This document shows, piece after piece, positions 24,706-33,098 of a stretch of DNA of 64,000 bases. Position 1 is the first letter of the stretch, and each line of letters begins with the position of its first letter. A program made the translations under genes and the position numbers. The notes below the pieces were generated by a model. That model was not told the origin of the DNA. It did not search any database and saw nothing but the letters and a program-made list of their open reading frames with translations. Origin of the DNA: Gaetbulibacter_B jejuensis (GTDB taxonomy: Bacteria > Bacteroidota > Bacteroidia > Flavobacteriales > Flavobacteriaceae); contig NZ_BAAAGF010000001.1 of the NCBI RefSeq assembly GCF_039524015.1, positions 248,001 to 312,000 of the forward strand, read 5' to 3'.

Positions 24706-25128
24706 TTAATTTAATTGTGTTTGGTATGCAACTGCATACATTTTTAATTGTTTTATCATACTTACTAAACCATTAGCTCTAGTAGGTGATAAATGTTCTT
24801 TTAGTCCAATTTCATCAATAAAATTTGTATTAGCTTCTATGATGTCTTTCGGGTGTTGGTTTGAGAATACACGAATTAAAATAGCGATAATGCCTTTGGT
24901 AATAATAGCATCACTATCTGCTGTAAAAACAACTTTATCTGTATCTAAATTGGCATGTACCCAAACTTTACTTTGGCAACCTTTTATAATAAAATCGTCG
25001 GTTTTGTATTGTGCATCAATCAGTGGAAGTGTTTTACCTAAATCTATCATGTATTGGTAACGTTCTTCCCAATCATCAAACATTGAAAATTCGTCTATAA
25101 TCTCGTTTTGTATCTCTTGTATTGTCAC
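24706..25128 (-). CDS. sufE: SufE family sulfur acceptor (GTG start)
   Basis: SufE takes persulfide sulfur from SufS and passes it to SufB. The acceptor Cys is seen in FIIKGCQSKVW (Cys51 from the start chosen). I chose GTG at 25128, which gives MTIQEIQNEIIDEFSMFDDW, the normal family N-terminus (140 residues). The frame can be extended to a TTG at 25146, but the six added residues (LHKRKT) are not family-like, and that TTG lies inside a likely -7 box. It is separated from sufS by two lipoprotein genes. Confidence 0.9.
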   Translation of the reverse strand: MTIQEIQNEIIDEFSMFDDWEERYQYMIDLGKTLPLIDAQYKTDDFIIKGCQSKVWVHANLDTDKVVFTADSDAIITKGIIAILIRVFSNQHPKDIIEANTNFIDEIGLKEHLSPTRANGLVSMIKQLKMYAVAYQTQLN

Positions 25129-25143
25129 AGTCTTTCTTTTATG

Positions 25144-25151
25144 CAAAAATA
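25144..25151 (-). promoter_or_regulatory. -7 box (TATTTTTG) of the sufE promoter
   Basis: The minus-strand octamer fits TAnnTTTG and ends 15 bases before the GTG at 25128. It supports a promoter for sufE-sufT separate from the sufA-sufS unit and a start downstream of the TTG at 25146. Confidence 0.45.
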
Positions 25152-25174
25152 CGAATAGTTATACAGCTTTTCAA

Positions 25175-25993
25175 TTATTTACCCATTTCGGCAGTTGCCA
25201 ATAATTTTTCAATTAAAGGCGCAACATATTTATTAGGGTTTCCAGCATCAAACGCAGGTGTTTGATAGGTTTTTCCTTTATATTCAATTATTAATCGACC
25301 TATTGGAGCACCATCATATTGATGAGCTTTTGAAGGTGATTCTAGTGTATTTAATTTTTCTAAATCTAATTCTTGAATCAATTTATTTAAAGTAGCTAAA
25401 TCTTCTTCAGAACACGTTTTTTTAGCTTCTTTTAAATCTCTTCCTTTTAGAGTAGTCATAATACCATTTTGCAATTTTAACGAATTATGAAATCCTCTTG
25501 TAGTTGCAGAGTACTCAATTATATAATCGCTTTCTTGTGCAACTTTATTAGACTTTGTTTCGGTTTTAGAAGCTTTTAATACCACTGTGTCTCCACTCAT
25601 AAAACTCAACTCTTCATTTACGAAAACTAATGTTTGGGTTTTAGATAATGCACTTAGCATTTTTCGTTCAATTGTATTAATACTGTCCATACAAAATCGT
25701 TTTGTAGACATTAGAGGTCCAAAAGTAATTGAATCATTTTCAAACGTATAATCTCCCATAAATTGATTACAACCAGAATAACCTGATACTTTATTTGTCT
25801 TATTATCAAAGGAAATGGTCAAATCGTCAGGTAATGTCTCATTATCATCAATGACTACTATTTTATAAGTTCCTGATAACGTCACTTTTTCTCTATTCAT
25901 AGCGTTCTCATTACTATTTGTAAGCGAATCTTGTTTTGATGCTCCACAAGAGTTCAATAGTACTAGGTTTAATATGAGTAAAATTAATTTCAT
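25175..25993 (-). CDS. META-domain lipoprotein
   Basis: The 272-residue lipoprotein has a lipobox ending LVLLNSCGAS (Cys16). Residues about 38-128 form a META/HslJ-like domain (GTYKIVVIDD, VSGYSGCNQFMGDYTF, TKRFCMDSINTIERKML). The second half (about 145-270) is a separate beta-rich region with IEYSATTRGFHNSLKLQ and a Tyr/Lys-rich end; I do not recognise it. META proteins are envelope proteins of uncertain role, sometimes linked to heat shock or drug resistance. It lies between sufE and the M43 protease gene and probably has no part in Fe-S assembly. Confidence 0.8.
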   Translation of the reverse strand: MKLILLILNLVLLNSCGASKQDSLTNSNENAMNREKVTLSGTYKIVVIDDNETLPDDLTISFDNKTNKVSGYSGCNQFMGDYTFENDSITFGPLMSTKRFCMDSINTIERKMLSALSKTQTLVFVNEELSFMSGDTVVLKASKTETKSNKVAQESDYIIEYSATTRGFHNSLKLQNGIMTTLKGRDLKEAKKTCSEEDLATLNKLIQELDLEKLNTLESPSKAHQYDGAPIGRLIIEYKGKTYQTPAFDAGNPNKYVAPLIEKLLATAEMGK

Positions 25994-26029
25994 CTTCTAC
26001 GTATTTTTGGTTTAGATAATTAATAATAC

Positions 26030-26057
26030 AAAAAAGACGCCAAAATTGACGTCTTTT
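26030..26057 (-). terminator. terminator after the M43 metalloprotease gene
   Basis: The arms AAAAGACG and CGTCTTTT flank a ten-base loop; read on the minus strand it ends in a T-run. It separates the protease transcript from the META lipoprotein gene. Confidence 0.7.
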
Positions 26058-26080
26058 AAAAAATTATATAATTTAAAGGT

Positions 26081-27154
26081 TTAGTTTACCATAGCACTTC
26101 TTGGTCCTCCAGATGCAAAAATTGAACGCATTCTTGATTTTTGCCCTTCAGTAAACATATACATACATGCATCGTCTACATAATCCATATAATTCATTGT
26201 CATGTCATTTGAACGACAGTTAACCGTTGGATAAGATGGACATCCATAATTTGGACCATCAGAAGAAGGAGTATCAGATACAAAATCGTCTTGACGACAT
26301 CTTCCATCTCCCCAAATATGACGTAAATTTAAGTAATGTCCTACTTCATGTGTAGTAGTTCTTCCTTCATCAAAAGGAGCAGAAAGATATCCTGTTGTTC
26401 CGAAGAAATTAGGCCCTACAACAACACCATCGGTAGCAGTTGGTCCACCAGGAAATTGAGCGTATCCTAAAATGCCTCCACCTATGTTACAAACCCAAAT
26501 ATTCAAATGTGTTTCAGGAGTTATAGGAGGATAAGTACTTTTAACTAAATCATTAGTTCCCCAAGATGTTCTTGAGTTAGAATGTCTAAACACGCCTGCT
26601 AATGAAAATGTGATTTCAGAATCTGCAACAAGACCTGCAAACTCTGTTGGTGCTTGACTAGCATCGCTATTTGTTGCTCTAAAATCTTCATTTAAAACAT
26701 CAATTTGAGAATTAATTTGATTATCACTAATGTTTTCGTTTGAGTTACTATAAACTACATGTACATAAACAGGAATGTTAATTATTCCAAGGTTATCATC
26801 ACCAGAGCCTCCATCTCCACCATCTCCACCAGAGCCTCCTCCGTTTCCATTTCCGTTTCCATTTCCACCTTTTTTACCAGCAATGAACTTACGGGAATTG
26901 AATTCGATATCGAACATATTTTGCTCTAAATTAGGATTTTCATTTAAAAGCCTGTTTAAATTCACCATTGAATAACATGCTTTTGAATTACCTTCAGCTA
27001 TTCTTGAAGCCTCATCAGTATCAGCATCGGTATAGAGATAAAAATCACTCATATCAACTTTGGATTGATCGGTATTAGAAACCTCATTTTGATCGTCATT
27101 ACATGACGTAAAAAGTAAAGCCAAAGCAGCCATACCTAAAAGTGTTTTTTTCAT
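26081..27154 (-). CDS. M43 family (pappalysin-like) zinc metalloprotease lipoprotein
   Basis: The 357-residue lipoprotein (lipobox LALLFTSCNDD) has an N-terminal region of about 90 residues, a Gly/Asn/Asp low-complexity linker (about residues 94-125, GGNGNGNGNGGGSGGDGGDG) and a metzincin domain with the extended zinc motif HEVGHYLNLRHIWGD (about 267-281) and a Met-turn in MNYMDY. Conserved Cys around GRCRQDD, YGCPSYPTVNCR and DDACMYMF match M43 proteases. It likely cleaves proteins at the cell surface. The acidic DDQNE after the lipid-bearing Cys suggests surface exposure. It is a lone gene inserted between sufS and the sufE block. Confidence 0.88.
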   Translation of the reverse strand: MKKTLLGMAALALLFTSCNDDQNEVSNTDQSKVDMSDFYLYTDADTDEASRIAEGNSKACYSMVNLNRLLNENPNLEQNMFDIEFNSRKFIAGKKGGNGNGNGNGGGSGGDGGDGGSGDDNLGIINIPVYVHVVYSNSNENISDNQINSQIDVLNEDFRATNSDASQAPTEFAGLVADSEITFSLAGVFRHSNSRTSWGTNDLVKSTYPPITPETHLNIWVCNIGGGILGYAQFPGGPTATDGVVVGPNFFGTTGYLSAPFDEGRTTTHEVGHYLNLRHIWGDGRCRQDDFVSDTPSSDGPNYGCPSYPTVNCRSNDMTMNYMDYVDDACMYMFTEGQKSRMRSIFASGGPRSAMVN

Positions 27155-27319
27155 AATTATGTAGTATTTAATTTAAAATATTGCCGAATATATAATTATT
27201 TAGCAATTTTTTAACATAATTAATAAAAAATATTTAATTTTTCGACAAAACACATCACCCTCTTTTAGTTAAAAAAGAGTTAAAACAATGTTAATTAATT
27301 GATAATTAATGAATTGTTA

Positions 27320-28537
27320 TTAAGATAACATCATTTGTGCTTTTTTGACACCTTCTACTAAAGCATCAATCTCTTCTTTAGTATTATAAAATGCAAATGA
27401 AGCTCTAACAGTACCAGGAATTTTGTAGAAATCCATAATAGGTTGTGCACAATGATGACCTGTACGAACAGCTATACCTAGTTTATCTAGAATAGTTCCT
27501 ACATCATAAGGGTGAATTCCTTCTAAATTAAAAGAAACAACTGATGTTTTATGCTTAGAAGTTCCGTAAATTTTAAGTCCATCGATAGCGAGCAACTTTT
27601 CAGTAGCATACTCAAGTAGCTCATGCTCATAGTTTGCAATAGCATCAAAACCTATTGCATTCATATAATCAATTGCAGCTCCAAAAGCAATGCCTCCACA
27701 AATGTTTGGTGTTCCTGCTTCGAATTTGTGAGGTAAATCGGCATAAGTTGTTTTTTCAAAAGTAACTTCAGCAATCATTTCGCCACCACCTTGATATGGA
27801 GGCAACAGGTTTAACCATTTTTCTTTTCCGTAAAGTATACCAACTCCTGTTGGACCACACATTTTATGCGCAGAAGCGACATAAAAATCAACGTCTAAAG
27901 CCTGAACATCTGGTTTAATATGTGGACACGCTTGAGCTCCATCAACTAAAACCGCAGCATCTACTTGATGCGCTTTTTCAATGATAGCCTCAATTGGGTT
28001 AATGGTCCCTAGTGCATTTGAAATATGATTAACGAACACCAATTTGGTGTTTTGAGACAATAGCTTGTCAAATTCTAACATAACCAACTCACCATCTTGG
28101 TTCATTGGAATGACTTTTAGCGTTGCTCCTGTGCGTTCACACAACATTTGCCAAGGCACAATATTACTGTGGTGCTCCAAGGCAGAAACAATAATTTCGT
28201 CACCTTTTTTTAATAGTGATGAAAACCCATTAGCTACTAAATTAATACCATGCGTAGTACCAGAAGTAAAAATAATCTCGTGAGATTTTTTGGCATTAAA
28301 ATGCGCTTGTATTTTCAGTCTAGCTTCTTCGTATTTGTCAGTTGCTTCCTGACTTAGTGTATGAACACCTCTGTGTATATTAGCATTATAACCACTGTAA
28401 TAATCAACAATACAATCAATTACCTGTTGTGGTGTTTGCGAAGTTGCAGCATTATCAAAATACACTAATGGTTTGCCATTGACTTTTCTTGAAAGTATTG
28501 GAAAGTCTTTTCGTATGTCAGCTACATTTAAAGACAT
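27320..28537 (-). CDS. sufS: cysteine desulfurase SufS
   Basis: The 405-residue PLP enzyme removes sulfur from cysteine for the SUF Fe-S assembly pathway. The PLP Lys is in ASAHKMCGPTG (Lys225), and the persulfide Cys is in RTGHHCAQP (Cys363), the group II SufS/CsdA form. Other family blocks are YFDNAATSQTPQQVI and FTSGTTHGINLVA. It starts 6 bases after the sufD stop, so it is the last gene of the sufABCDS run. The downstream spacer of 165 bases is A/T-rich without a clear gene. Confidence 0.96.
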   Translation of the reverse strand: MSLNVADIRKDFPILSRKVNGKPLVYFDNAATSQTPQQVIDCIVDYYSGYNANIHRGVHTLSQEATDKYEEARLKIQAHFNAKKSHEIIFTSGTTHGINLVANGFSSLLKKGDEIIVSALEHHSNIVPWQMLCERTGATLKVIPMNQDGELVMLEFDKLLSQNTKLVFVNHISNALGTINPIEAIIEKAHQVDAAVLVDGAQACPHIKPDVQALDVDFYVASAHKMCGPTGVGILYGKEKWLNLLPPYQGGGEMIAEVTFEKTTYADLPHKFEAGTPNICGGIAFGAAIDYMNAIGFDAIANYEHELLEYATEKLLAIDGLKIYGTSKHKTSVVSFNLEGIHPYDVGTILDKLGIAVRTGHHCAQPIMDFYKIPGTVRASFAFYNTKEEIDALVEGVKKAQMMLS

Positions 28538-28543
28538 AAACCG

Positions 28544-29857
28544 TTATAAATCAAACCCAATATTAACGCCTAATTTTTTAGCGATAAGCTTAGTAATGCG
28601 TTGTTTTATTTCTGGGATTTTTACCGAATTCAATACATTGTTACTAAATGCATACATTAAAAGCGCTCTTGCTTCTTTTTCTGGTATTCCTCTTGAACGC
28701 ATATAAAACATAGCACTTTCATCTAATTGACCAATAGTACAACCATGTGAACATTTTACATCATCAGCAAAAATCTCCAATTGAGGTTTAGAGTTGATAG
28801 TTGCTTTGTCACTAACTAAAATATTGTTGTTAGACTGGTAAGCATTGGTTTTTTGTGCTTCTTTTTCAACAACAACTTGACCGTTAAACACACCTGTAGC
28901 ACTATCTCCAAAAATACCTTTGTAATCTTGATGACTTTCGCAATTTGGTTCTATATGATGTACTAAAGTATTATGGTCTACATGCTGCTTATCTCCAATA
29001 ATTGTGATGCCTTTTAAAGTAGAATCTATACGCTCACCATTTTGGTAAAAATTAAGATTGTTTCTTGTTAATTTTCCTCCAAATGAAAACGTATGTACAG
29101 ACACATGACTTTCTTGCTTTTGCTTGATAAACGTATTATCAATTAATGAAGCGTTTTGATTATCGTTTTGTATTTTATAATAGTCAGCAATAGCACGCTT
29201 GTTTGCAAAAATTTCAGTTACTGAATTGGTCAATACAGGGTTATCTGTAAGACTTTGATGACGTTCTATGATTTGCACATGAGAATTTTCGTCAACAACA
29301 ATTAAATTACGTGGTTGCAACATTAAAGCGGCTTCATTTCCTGTTGAAAAATGCACGATTTGAATTGGTTTTTCAACCAACTTATTCTTAGGAATATGAA
29401 TGTATGCACCTTCACTAGAAAATGCTGTATTTAATGATGGCAAACTGTCTTTTGTTGCAGCTTTATTAAAATAGTTTTCAATAACTAATCTGTATTTAGG
29501 CTTAGCCAAAGCAGCAGACATTAAACAAACGTCAATACCATCGTGTGTGGTTTGAGACAAGTGTGAAGAATACTTACCATCTATAAAAATAATTTTATAA
29601 CTATCAATATCATGAATTAGGTAAGGCTTGATATCTTTATACTCAATAGCATTTTCAGTCTTTGGGAAAAGGCTGTAATCGTGTTTTAAAACACTATTAA
29701 GAGAAGTATATTTCCAAGCTTCTTCTTTTTTAGTAGGAAATCCTTTTTGCTCAAATGTTTTTATAGCTTCGTTTCTTATATCATGAATTGGAGAAGCATC
29801 TTCTAAATGATCTTCAAAAGCAAAAAACGATGAGACTAATTTATCTTTTAATTCCAT
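28544..29857 (-). CDS. sufD: Fe-S cluster assembly protein SufD
   Basis: The 437-residue scaffold subunit pairs with SufB and SufC. It shows the SufBD core beta-helix, with HVDHNTLVHHIEPNCESHQDYKG split around residue 300 and the conserved KCSHGCTIGQLDESAMFYMRSRG end region (conserved Cys and His). The N-terminal helical part includes PTKKEEAWKYTSLNSVL, typical for SufD. It is 66 bases downstream of sufC and 6 upstream of sufS. Confidence 0.95.
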   Translation of the reverse strand: MELKDKLVSSFFAFEDHLEDASPIHDIRNEAIKTFEQKGFPTKKEEAWKYTSLNSVLKHDYSLFPKTENAIEYKDIKPYLIHDIDSYKIIFIDGKYSSHLSQTTHDGIDVCLMSAALAKPKYRLVIENYFNKAATKDSLPSLNTAFSSEGAYIHIPKNKLVEKPIQIVHFSTGNEAALMLQPRNLIVVDENSHVQIIERHQSLTDNPVLTNSVTEIFANKRAIADYYKIQNDNQNASLIDNTFIKQKQESHVSVHTFSFGGKLTRNNLNFYQNGERIDSTLKGITIIGDKQHVDHNTLVHHIEPNCESHQDYKGIFGDSATGVFNGQVVVEKEAQKTNAYQSNNNILVSDKATINSKPQLEIFADDVKCSHGCTIGQLDESAMFYMRSRGIPEKEARALLMYAFSNNVLNSVKIPEIKQRITKLIAKKLGVNIGFDL

Positions 29858-29923
29858 TTTTTACAGTTTGCAGTTTCAGTTTGTGATATCAACTACCACT
29901 TACTGTTAACTGATTACTGGCAT
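29858..29923. repeat. degenerate ACTG-type microrepeats in the sufC-sufD spacer
   Basis: The only wide gap in the otherwise tight suf run holds short near-repeats on the plus strand: CAGTTTGCAGTTTCAGTTT, then ACTGTTAACTGATTACTGG. It is not coding and has no hairpin with a T-tract, so transcription through it is likely. Its origin is unknown. Confidence 0.5.
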
Positions 29924-30676
29924 TTATGCGCCAACTTCTTCTTTAATCCAATCGTAACCTTTTTCTTCTAGCTCGTGAGCTAATTCTTTTGGTCCTGATT
30001 TTACTATTCGCCCGTTATGTAAAACATGTACATAATCTGGAACGATATAGTCCAATAAACGTTGGTAATGCGTAATAACAATTACAGCATTGTCTTTACT
30101 CTTTAACTTGTTTACTCCATTTGCAACAATACGAAGAGCATCAATATCTAAACCTGAATCGGTTTCATCCAAAATAGCCAATTTTGGTTCTAACATTGCC
30201 ATTTGGAAGATTTCATTACGCTTTTTCTCTCCACCTGAAAAACCTTCATTTAATGAACGTGATAAGAACTTGCGATCAATTTCTAAAAGCTCAGATTTTT
30301 CACGAATTAATTTCAGCATTTCATTAGCTGGCATTTCTTCAAGTCCTTTTGCTTTACGTGTTTCGTTGATGGCTGTTTTCATAAAATTGGTAACCGAAAC
30401 ACCTGGTATTTCAACAGGATATTGAAAGGATAGGAAAATACCTTTATGTGCACGCTCTTCAGCAGCTAACTCATCGATATTTTCACCTTCAAGAATGATT
30501 TCACCTTCTTCAACTTCATAGTCTTCTCTTCCTGCAATTACTGATGCCAAAGTACTTTTACCTGAACCATTTGGCCCCATAATAGCATGTACCTCTCCTG
30601 CTTTAACCTCTAGGTTAATTCCTTTTAGTATTGCTTTGTCCTCAACACTTGCGTGTAAGTTATCTATCTTTAACAT
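29924..30676 (-). CDS. sufC: Fe-S cluster assembly ATPase SufC
   Basis: This 250-residue ABC-type ATPase drives the SufBC2D complex. Walker A GPNGSGKST is at residues 34-42, the SufC-specific signature FSGGEKKRNE at about 146, Walker B LAILDETDSGLD at about 168, and the H-loop VITHYQRLLDYI. There is no membrane segment, as expected. It lies 3 bases downstream of a lipoprotein gene that separates it from sufB, which is unusual for suf operons. Confidence 0.97.
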   Translation of the reverse strand: MLKIDNLHASVEDKAILKGINLEVKAGEVHAIMGPNGSGKSTLASVIAGREDYEVEEGEIILEGENIDELAAEERAHKGIFLSFQYPVEIPGVSVTNFMKTAINETRKAKGLEEMPANEMLKLIREKSELLEIDRKFLSRSLNEGFSGGEKKRNEIFQMAMLEPKLAILDETDSGLDIDALRIVANGVNKLKSKDNAVIVITHYQRLLDYIVPDYVHVLHNGRIVKSGPKELAHELEEKGYDWIKEEVGA

Positions 30677-30679
30677 ATC

Positions 30680-31105
30680 TTATTTTGTTCCTAATTTTAT
30701 AACGTTATTCTCATCTGCTTTAGAAGCAGAAACTTTTAGTATTTCTTTAATTTCTACTCTGTAATCCCAACCTTCTTCGTTTTTCGGTTTCGGAATTATT
30801 TCCCCTCTAACCTCAACAGTCACATAATCTGTAGCTTCTTTTTTGTATTGTTGAGCCATATCGTTTAGCTCATGCATTTTTTTATCGATAACAACTCCAT
30901 ACACTGTAGTATTGGTTTGAATAACAGCAGCATCAGCATAGTATACAAACTCCCCAACCACAAGTGTCAATCCATCATTTTGCTTTGCTGTTTTACCATC
31001 AACATTTTCGATAGTTGTTTCGGTAGAACTTGTGTCGCTCTTAGAATCGTTTTTACATGAAAACAATACTGCAGATACTAAAAGTGCTAAAAAGATTTTT
31101 TTCAT
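30680..31105 (-). CDS. lipoprotein of unknown function between sufB and sufC
   Basis: This 141-residue lipoprotein has lipobox VSAVLFSCKND (Cys17), then a Ser/Thr linker (SKSDTSSTETTIE) and a compact domain of about 95 residues with GEFVYYADAAVIQTNTTVYG and EGWDYRVEIKEILKVS. The domain vaguely recalls the C-terminal OB domain of NlpE, but I am not certain. It lies 17 bases after sufB and 3 before sufC on the same strand, so it must be co-transcribed with the SUF genes. An envelope lipoprotein cannot act directly in cytoplasmic Fe-S assembly; a stress-sensing or housekeeping role is possible. Confidence 0.8.
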   Translation of the reverse strand: MKKIFLALLVSAVLFSCKNDSKSDTSSTETTIENVDGKTAKQNDGLTLVVGEFVYYADAAVIQTNTTVYGVVIDKKMHELNDMAQQYKKEATDYVTVEVRGEIIPKPKNEEGWDYRVEIKEILKVSASKADENNVIKLGTK

Positions 31106-31122
31106 CTGTTTGTTTTTAGTGT

Positions 31123-32571
31123 TTATCCAACTGAGCCTTCTAAACTTATTTCTAATAACTTTTGTGCTTCAACAGCAAACTCCATTGGTAACTTGTTTAA
31201 TACTTCTTTGCTAAAACCGTTTACGATTAAGGCGATTGCTTTTTCAGTATCGATACCACGTTGGTTACAGTAAAATATCTGGTCTTCACCAATTTTACTG
31301 GTTGTTGCTTCGTGCTCTATTTGAGCCGATTTATTTTTAGCTTCAATATATGGGAATGTGTGCGCTCCACACTCATTACCCATTAGCAAACTATCACACT
31401 GTGAAAAATTACGAGCATTGTCTGCACGAGAACTGATTTGAACTAAACCTCTGTAAGAGTTTTGAGATTTTCCTGCTGAAATACCTTTTGAAATAATGGT
31501 TGACTTAGTATTTTTTCCTAAATGAATCATTTTAGTTCCTGTATCTGCTTGCTGGAAATTATTAGTTACAGCAATAGAGTAAAACTCACCTACTGAGTTA
31601 TCTCCTTTTAACACACAGCTTGGGTATTTCCAAGTAACAGCACTTCCTGTTTCAACTTGCGTCCAAGAAATTTTTGAGTTTTTCTCACACAATCCACGTT
31701 TGGTTACAAAATTGTAAACGCCTCCTTTACCTTCGGCATTTCCTGGGAACCAGTTTTGAACTGTTGAATACTTTATCTCAGCATCTTCCATAGCAATAAG
31801 CTCAACAACTGCTGCATGCAATTGGTTTTCATCTCTACTTGGAGCTGTACAGCCTTCTAGGTAACTTACATAGCTGCCTTCGTCTGCAACCACAAGTGTT
31901 CTTTCAAATTGTCCTGTTCCTGCTTGGTTAATTCTGAAATAGGTTGATAATTCCATTGGGCAACGTACACCTTTAGGAATGTAACAAAACGACCCATCAC
32001 TAAATACTGCACTGTTTAATGCTGCGTAAAAATTATCGGTTTTTGGAACAACCGTTCCTATGTATTTTTTTACAAGTTCTGGATGTTCTTTAATTGCTTC
32101 TGAAATTGAGCAGAAAATAATACCTTTTTCTGCTAATGTTTTTTTGAAGGTTGTTGCAACAGAAACTGAGTCAACAACAACATCCATTGCTACTCCTGCA
32201 AGTTTCTTTTGCTCATCCAAAGAAATCCCTAGCTTATTGAACGTTTCTAATAATTCAGGATCAACCTCATCTAAGCTTTCATATTTAGGCTTTTTGTTAG
32301 GTGCTGAATAATAAGATATGGCTTGAAAATCTGGTTTTTCGTAGTTTACATTTGCCCATTCTGGTTCAACCATTTGTTCCCAAACTCTAAAGGCTTCTAA
32401 ACGCCATTCAGTCATCCACTCTGGTTCTTCTTTCTTTTTAGAAATAGCACGAACAACATCTTCGTTTAAACCTACAGGAAAAGTATCAGATTCTATATCT
32501 GTATAAAATCCGTACTCATATTCCTTGGTTTTTAACTCTTCTCTTAAATCGTCTTCGGTATACTTACTCAT
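31123..32571 (-). CDS. sufB: Fe-S cluster assembly protein SufB
   Basis: The 482-residue scaffold subunit accepts sulfur from SufE and builds the cluster with SufC and SufD. Clear blocks are PKGVRCPMELSTYFRINQ, EGCTAPSRDENQLHAAV, VKTKRG-like FVTKRGLCEKNSKISWTQVE with the conserved Cys, and EHEATTSKIGEDQIFYCNQR at the end. Length is normal. It is 21 bases downstream of sufA. Confidence 0.97.
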   Translation of the reverse strand: MSKYTEDDLREELKTKEYEYGFYTDIESDTFPVGLNEDVVRAISKKKEEPEWMTEWRLEAFRVWEQMVEPEWANVNYEKPDFQAISYYSAPNKKPKYESLDEVDPELLETFNKLGISLDEQKKLAGVAMDVVVDSVSVATTFKKTLAEKGIIFCSISEAIKEHPELVKKYIGTVVPKTDNFYAALNSAVFSDGSFCYIPKGVRCPMELSTYFRINQAGTGQFERTLVVADEGSYVSYLEGCTAPSRDENQLHAAVVELIAMEDAEIKYSTVQNWFPGNAEGKGGVYNFVTKRGLCEKNSKISWTQVETGSAVTWKYPSCVLKGDNSVGEFYSIAVTNNFQQADTGTKMIHLGKNTKSTIISKGISAGKSQNSYRGLVQISSRADNARNFSQCDSLLMGNECGAHTFPYIEAKNKSAQIEHEATTSKIGEDQIFYCNQRGIDTEKAIALIVNGFSKEVLNKLPMEFAVEAQKLLEISLEGSVG

Positions 32572-32592
32572 TAGTTATCTCGCTTCAAAAAA

Positions 32593-32922
32593 TTACAGTG
32601 AAAATGATTCACCACAACCACATGTTCTATTAGCATTAGGGTTGTTAAATACAAATCCGCTTCCGTTTAAACCTCCTGAATACTCAAGAGTTGTTCCTAT
32701 AAGGTATAAAAAGCTTTTTTTATCAACAATTATTCTTACACCATTATCTTCGAAAACCTTATCTTCTTCATTCTGTGCTTTATCAAACTTTAAATCGTAC
32801 GATAAACCAGAACAACCTCCACTTTTAACACCTACACGAACAAAGTCTGTTGCTGAGTTGAAACCATCTTCGGTCATTAACTCTACAACTTTCTTTTTAG
32901 CTGTATCTGATACTTTAATCAT
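32593..32922 (-). CDS. sufA: HesB/IscA/SufA family Fe-S carrier
   Basis: The 109-residue A-type carrier has the three ligand Cys in place: GGCSGLSYDL (Cys37) and TCGCGESFSL (Cys101, Cys103). I start it at ATG 32922 (MIKVSDTAKKKVVELM), which matches the family N-terminus. A longer frame to 33015 would add 31 hydrophobic residues that look like translated leader, and would overrun a promoter box at 32952-32959. It is the first gene of the suf run. Confidence 0.93.
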   Translation of the reverse strand: MIKVSDTAKKKVVELMTEDGFNSATDFVRVGVKSGGCSGLSYDLKFDKAQNEEDKVFEDNGVRIIVDKKSFLYLIGTTLEYSGGLNGSGFVFNNPNANRTCGCGESFSL

Positions 32923-32951
32923 AATTGTTTTAATTACGTCTAAATTGACTG

Positions 32952-32959
32952 CAAATATA
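32952..32959 (-). promoter_or_regulatory. -7 box (TATATTTG) of the sufA promoter
   Basis: The minus-strand octamer fits TAnnTTTG and lies 29 bases before the sufA ATG at 32922. A TTG on the same strand at 32984-32986 is somewhat far (24-base spacer). This would drive sufA-sufB-lipoprotein-sufC-sufD-sufS. Confidence 0.5.
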
Positions 32960-33086
32960 CAATATAAGAAGGGTTTTACCATACAACCTAACATTATATT
33001 AGCAAATAGTTGCATAAGCTAAACAGATAACACAGCTGCTTGCTCATTAATTTATAAAATGGCATAAGTTTTTACTTCATAATCTT

Positions 33087-33094
33087 TAAATTTG
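33087..33094 (+). promoter_or_regulatory. -7 box (TAAATTTG) just before thiL
   Basis: The box ends only four bases before the thiL ATG at 33099, so transcription would begin at or very near the start codon, giving a leaderless or nearly leaderless mRNA. No TPP riboswitch fits in the short gap. Confidence 0.4.
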
Positions 33095-33098
33095 CAGC

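Noticed and set aside
32525..33022. A 165-codon open frame on the plus strand opposite sufA
   Set aside because: It lies antisense to a clear sufA gene, has low-complexity Ser/Pro-rich sequence and no family features.
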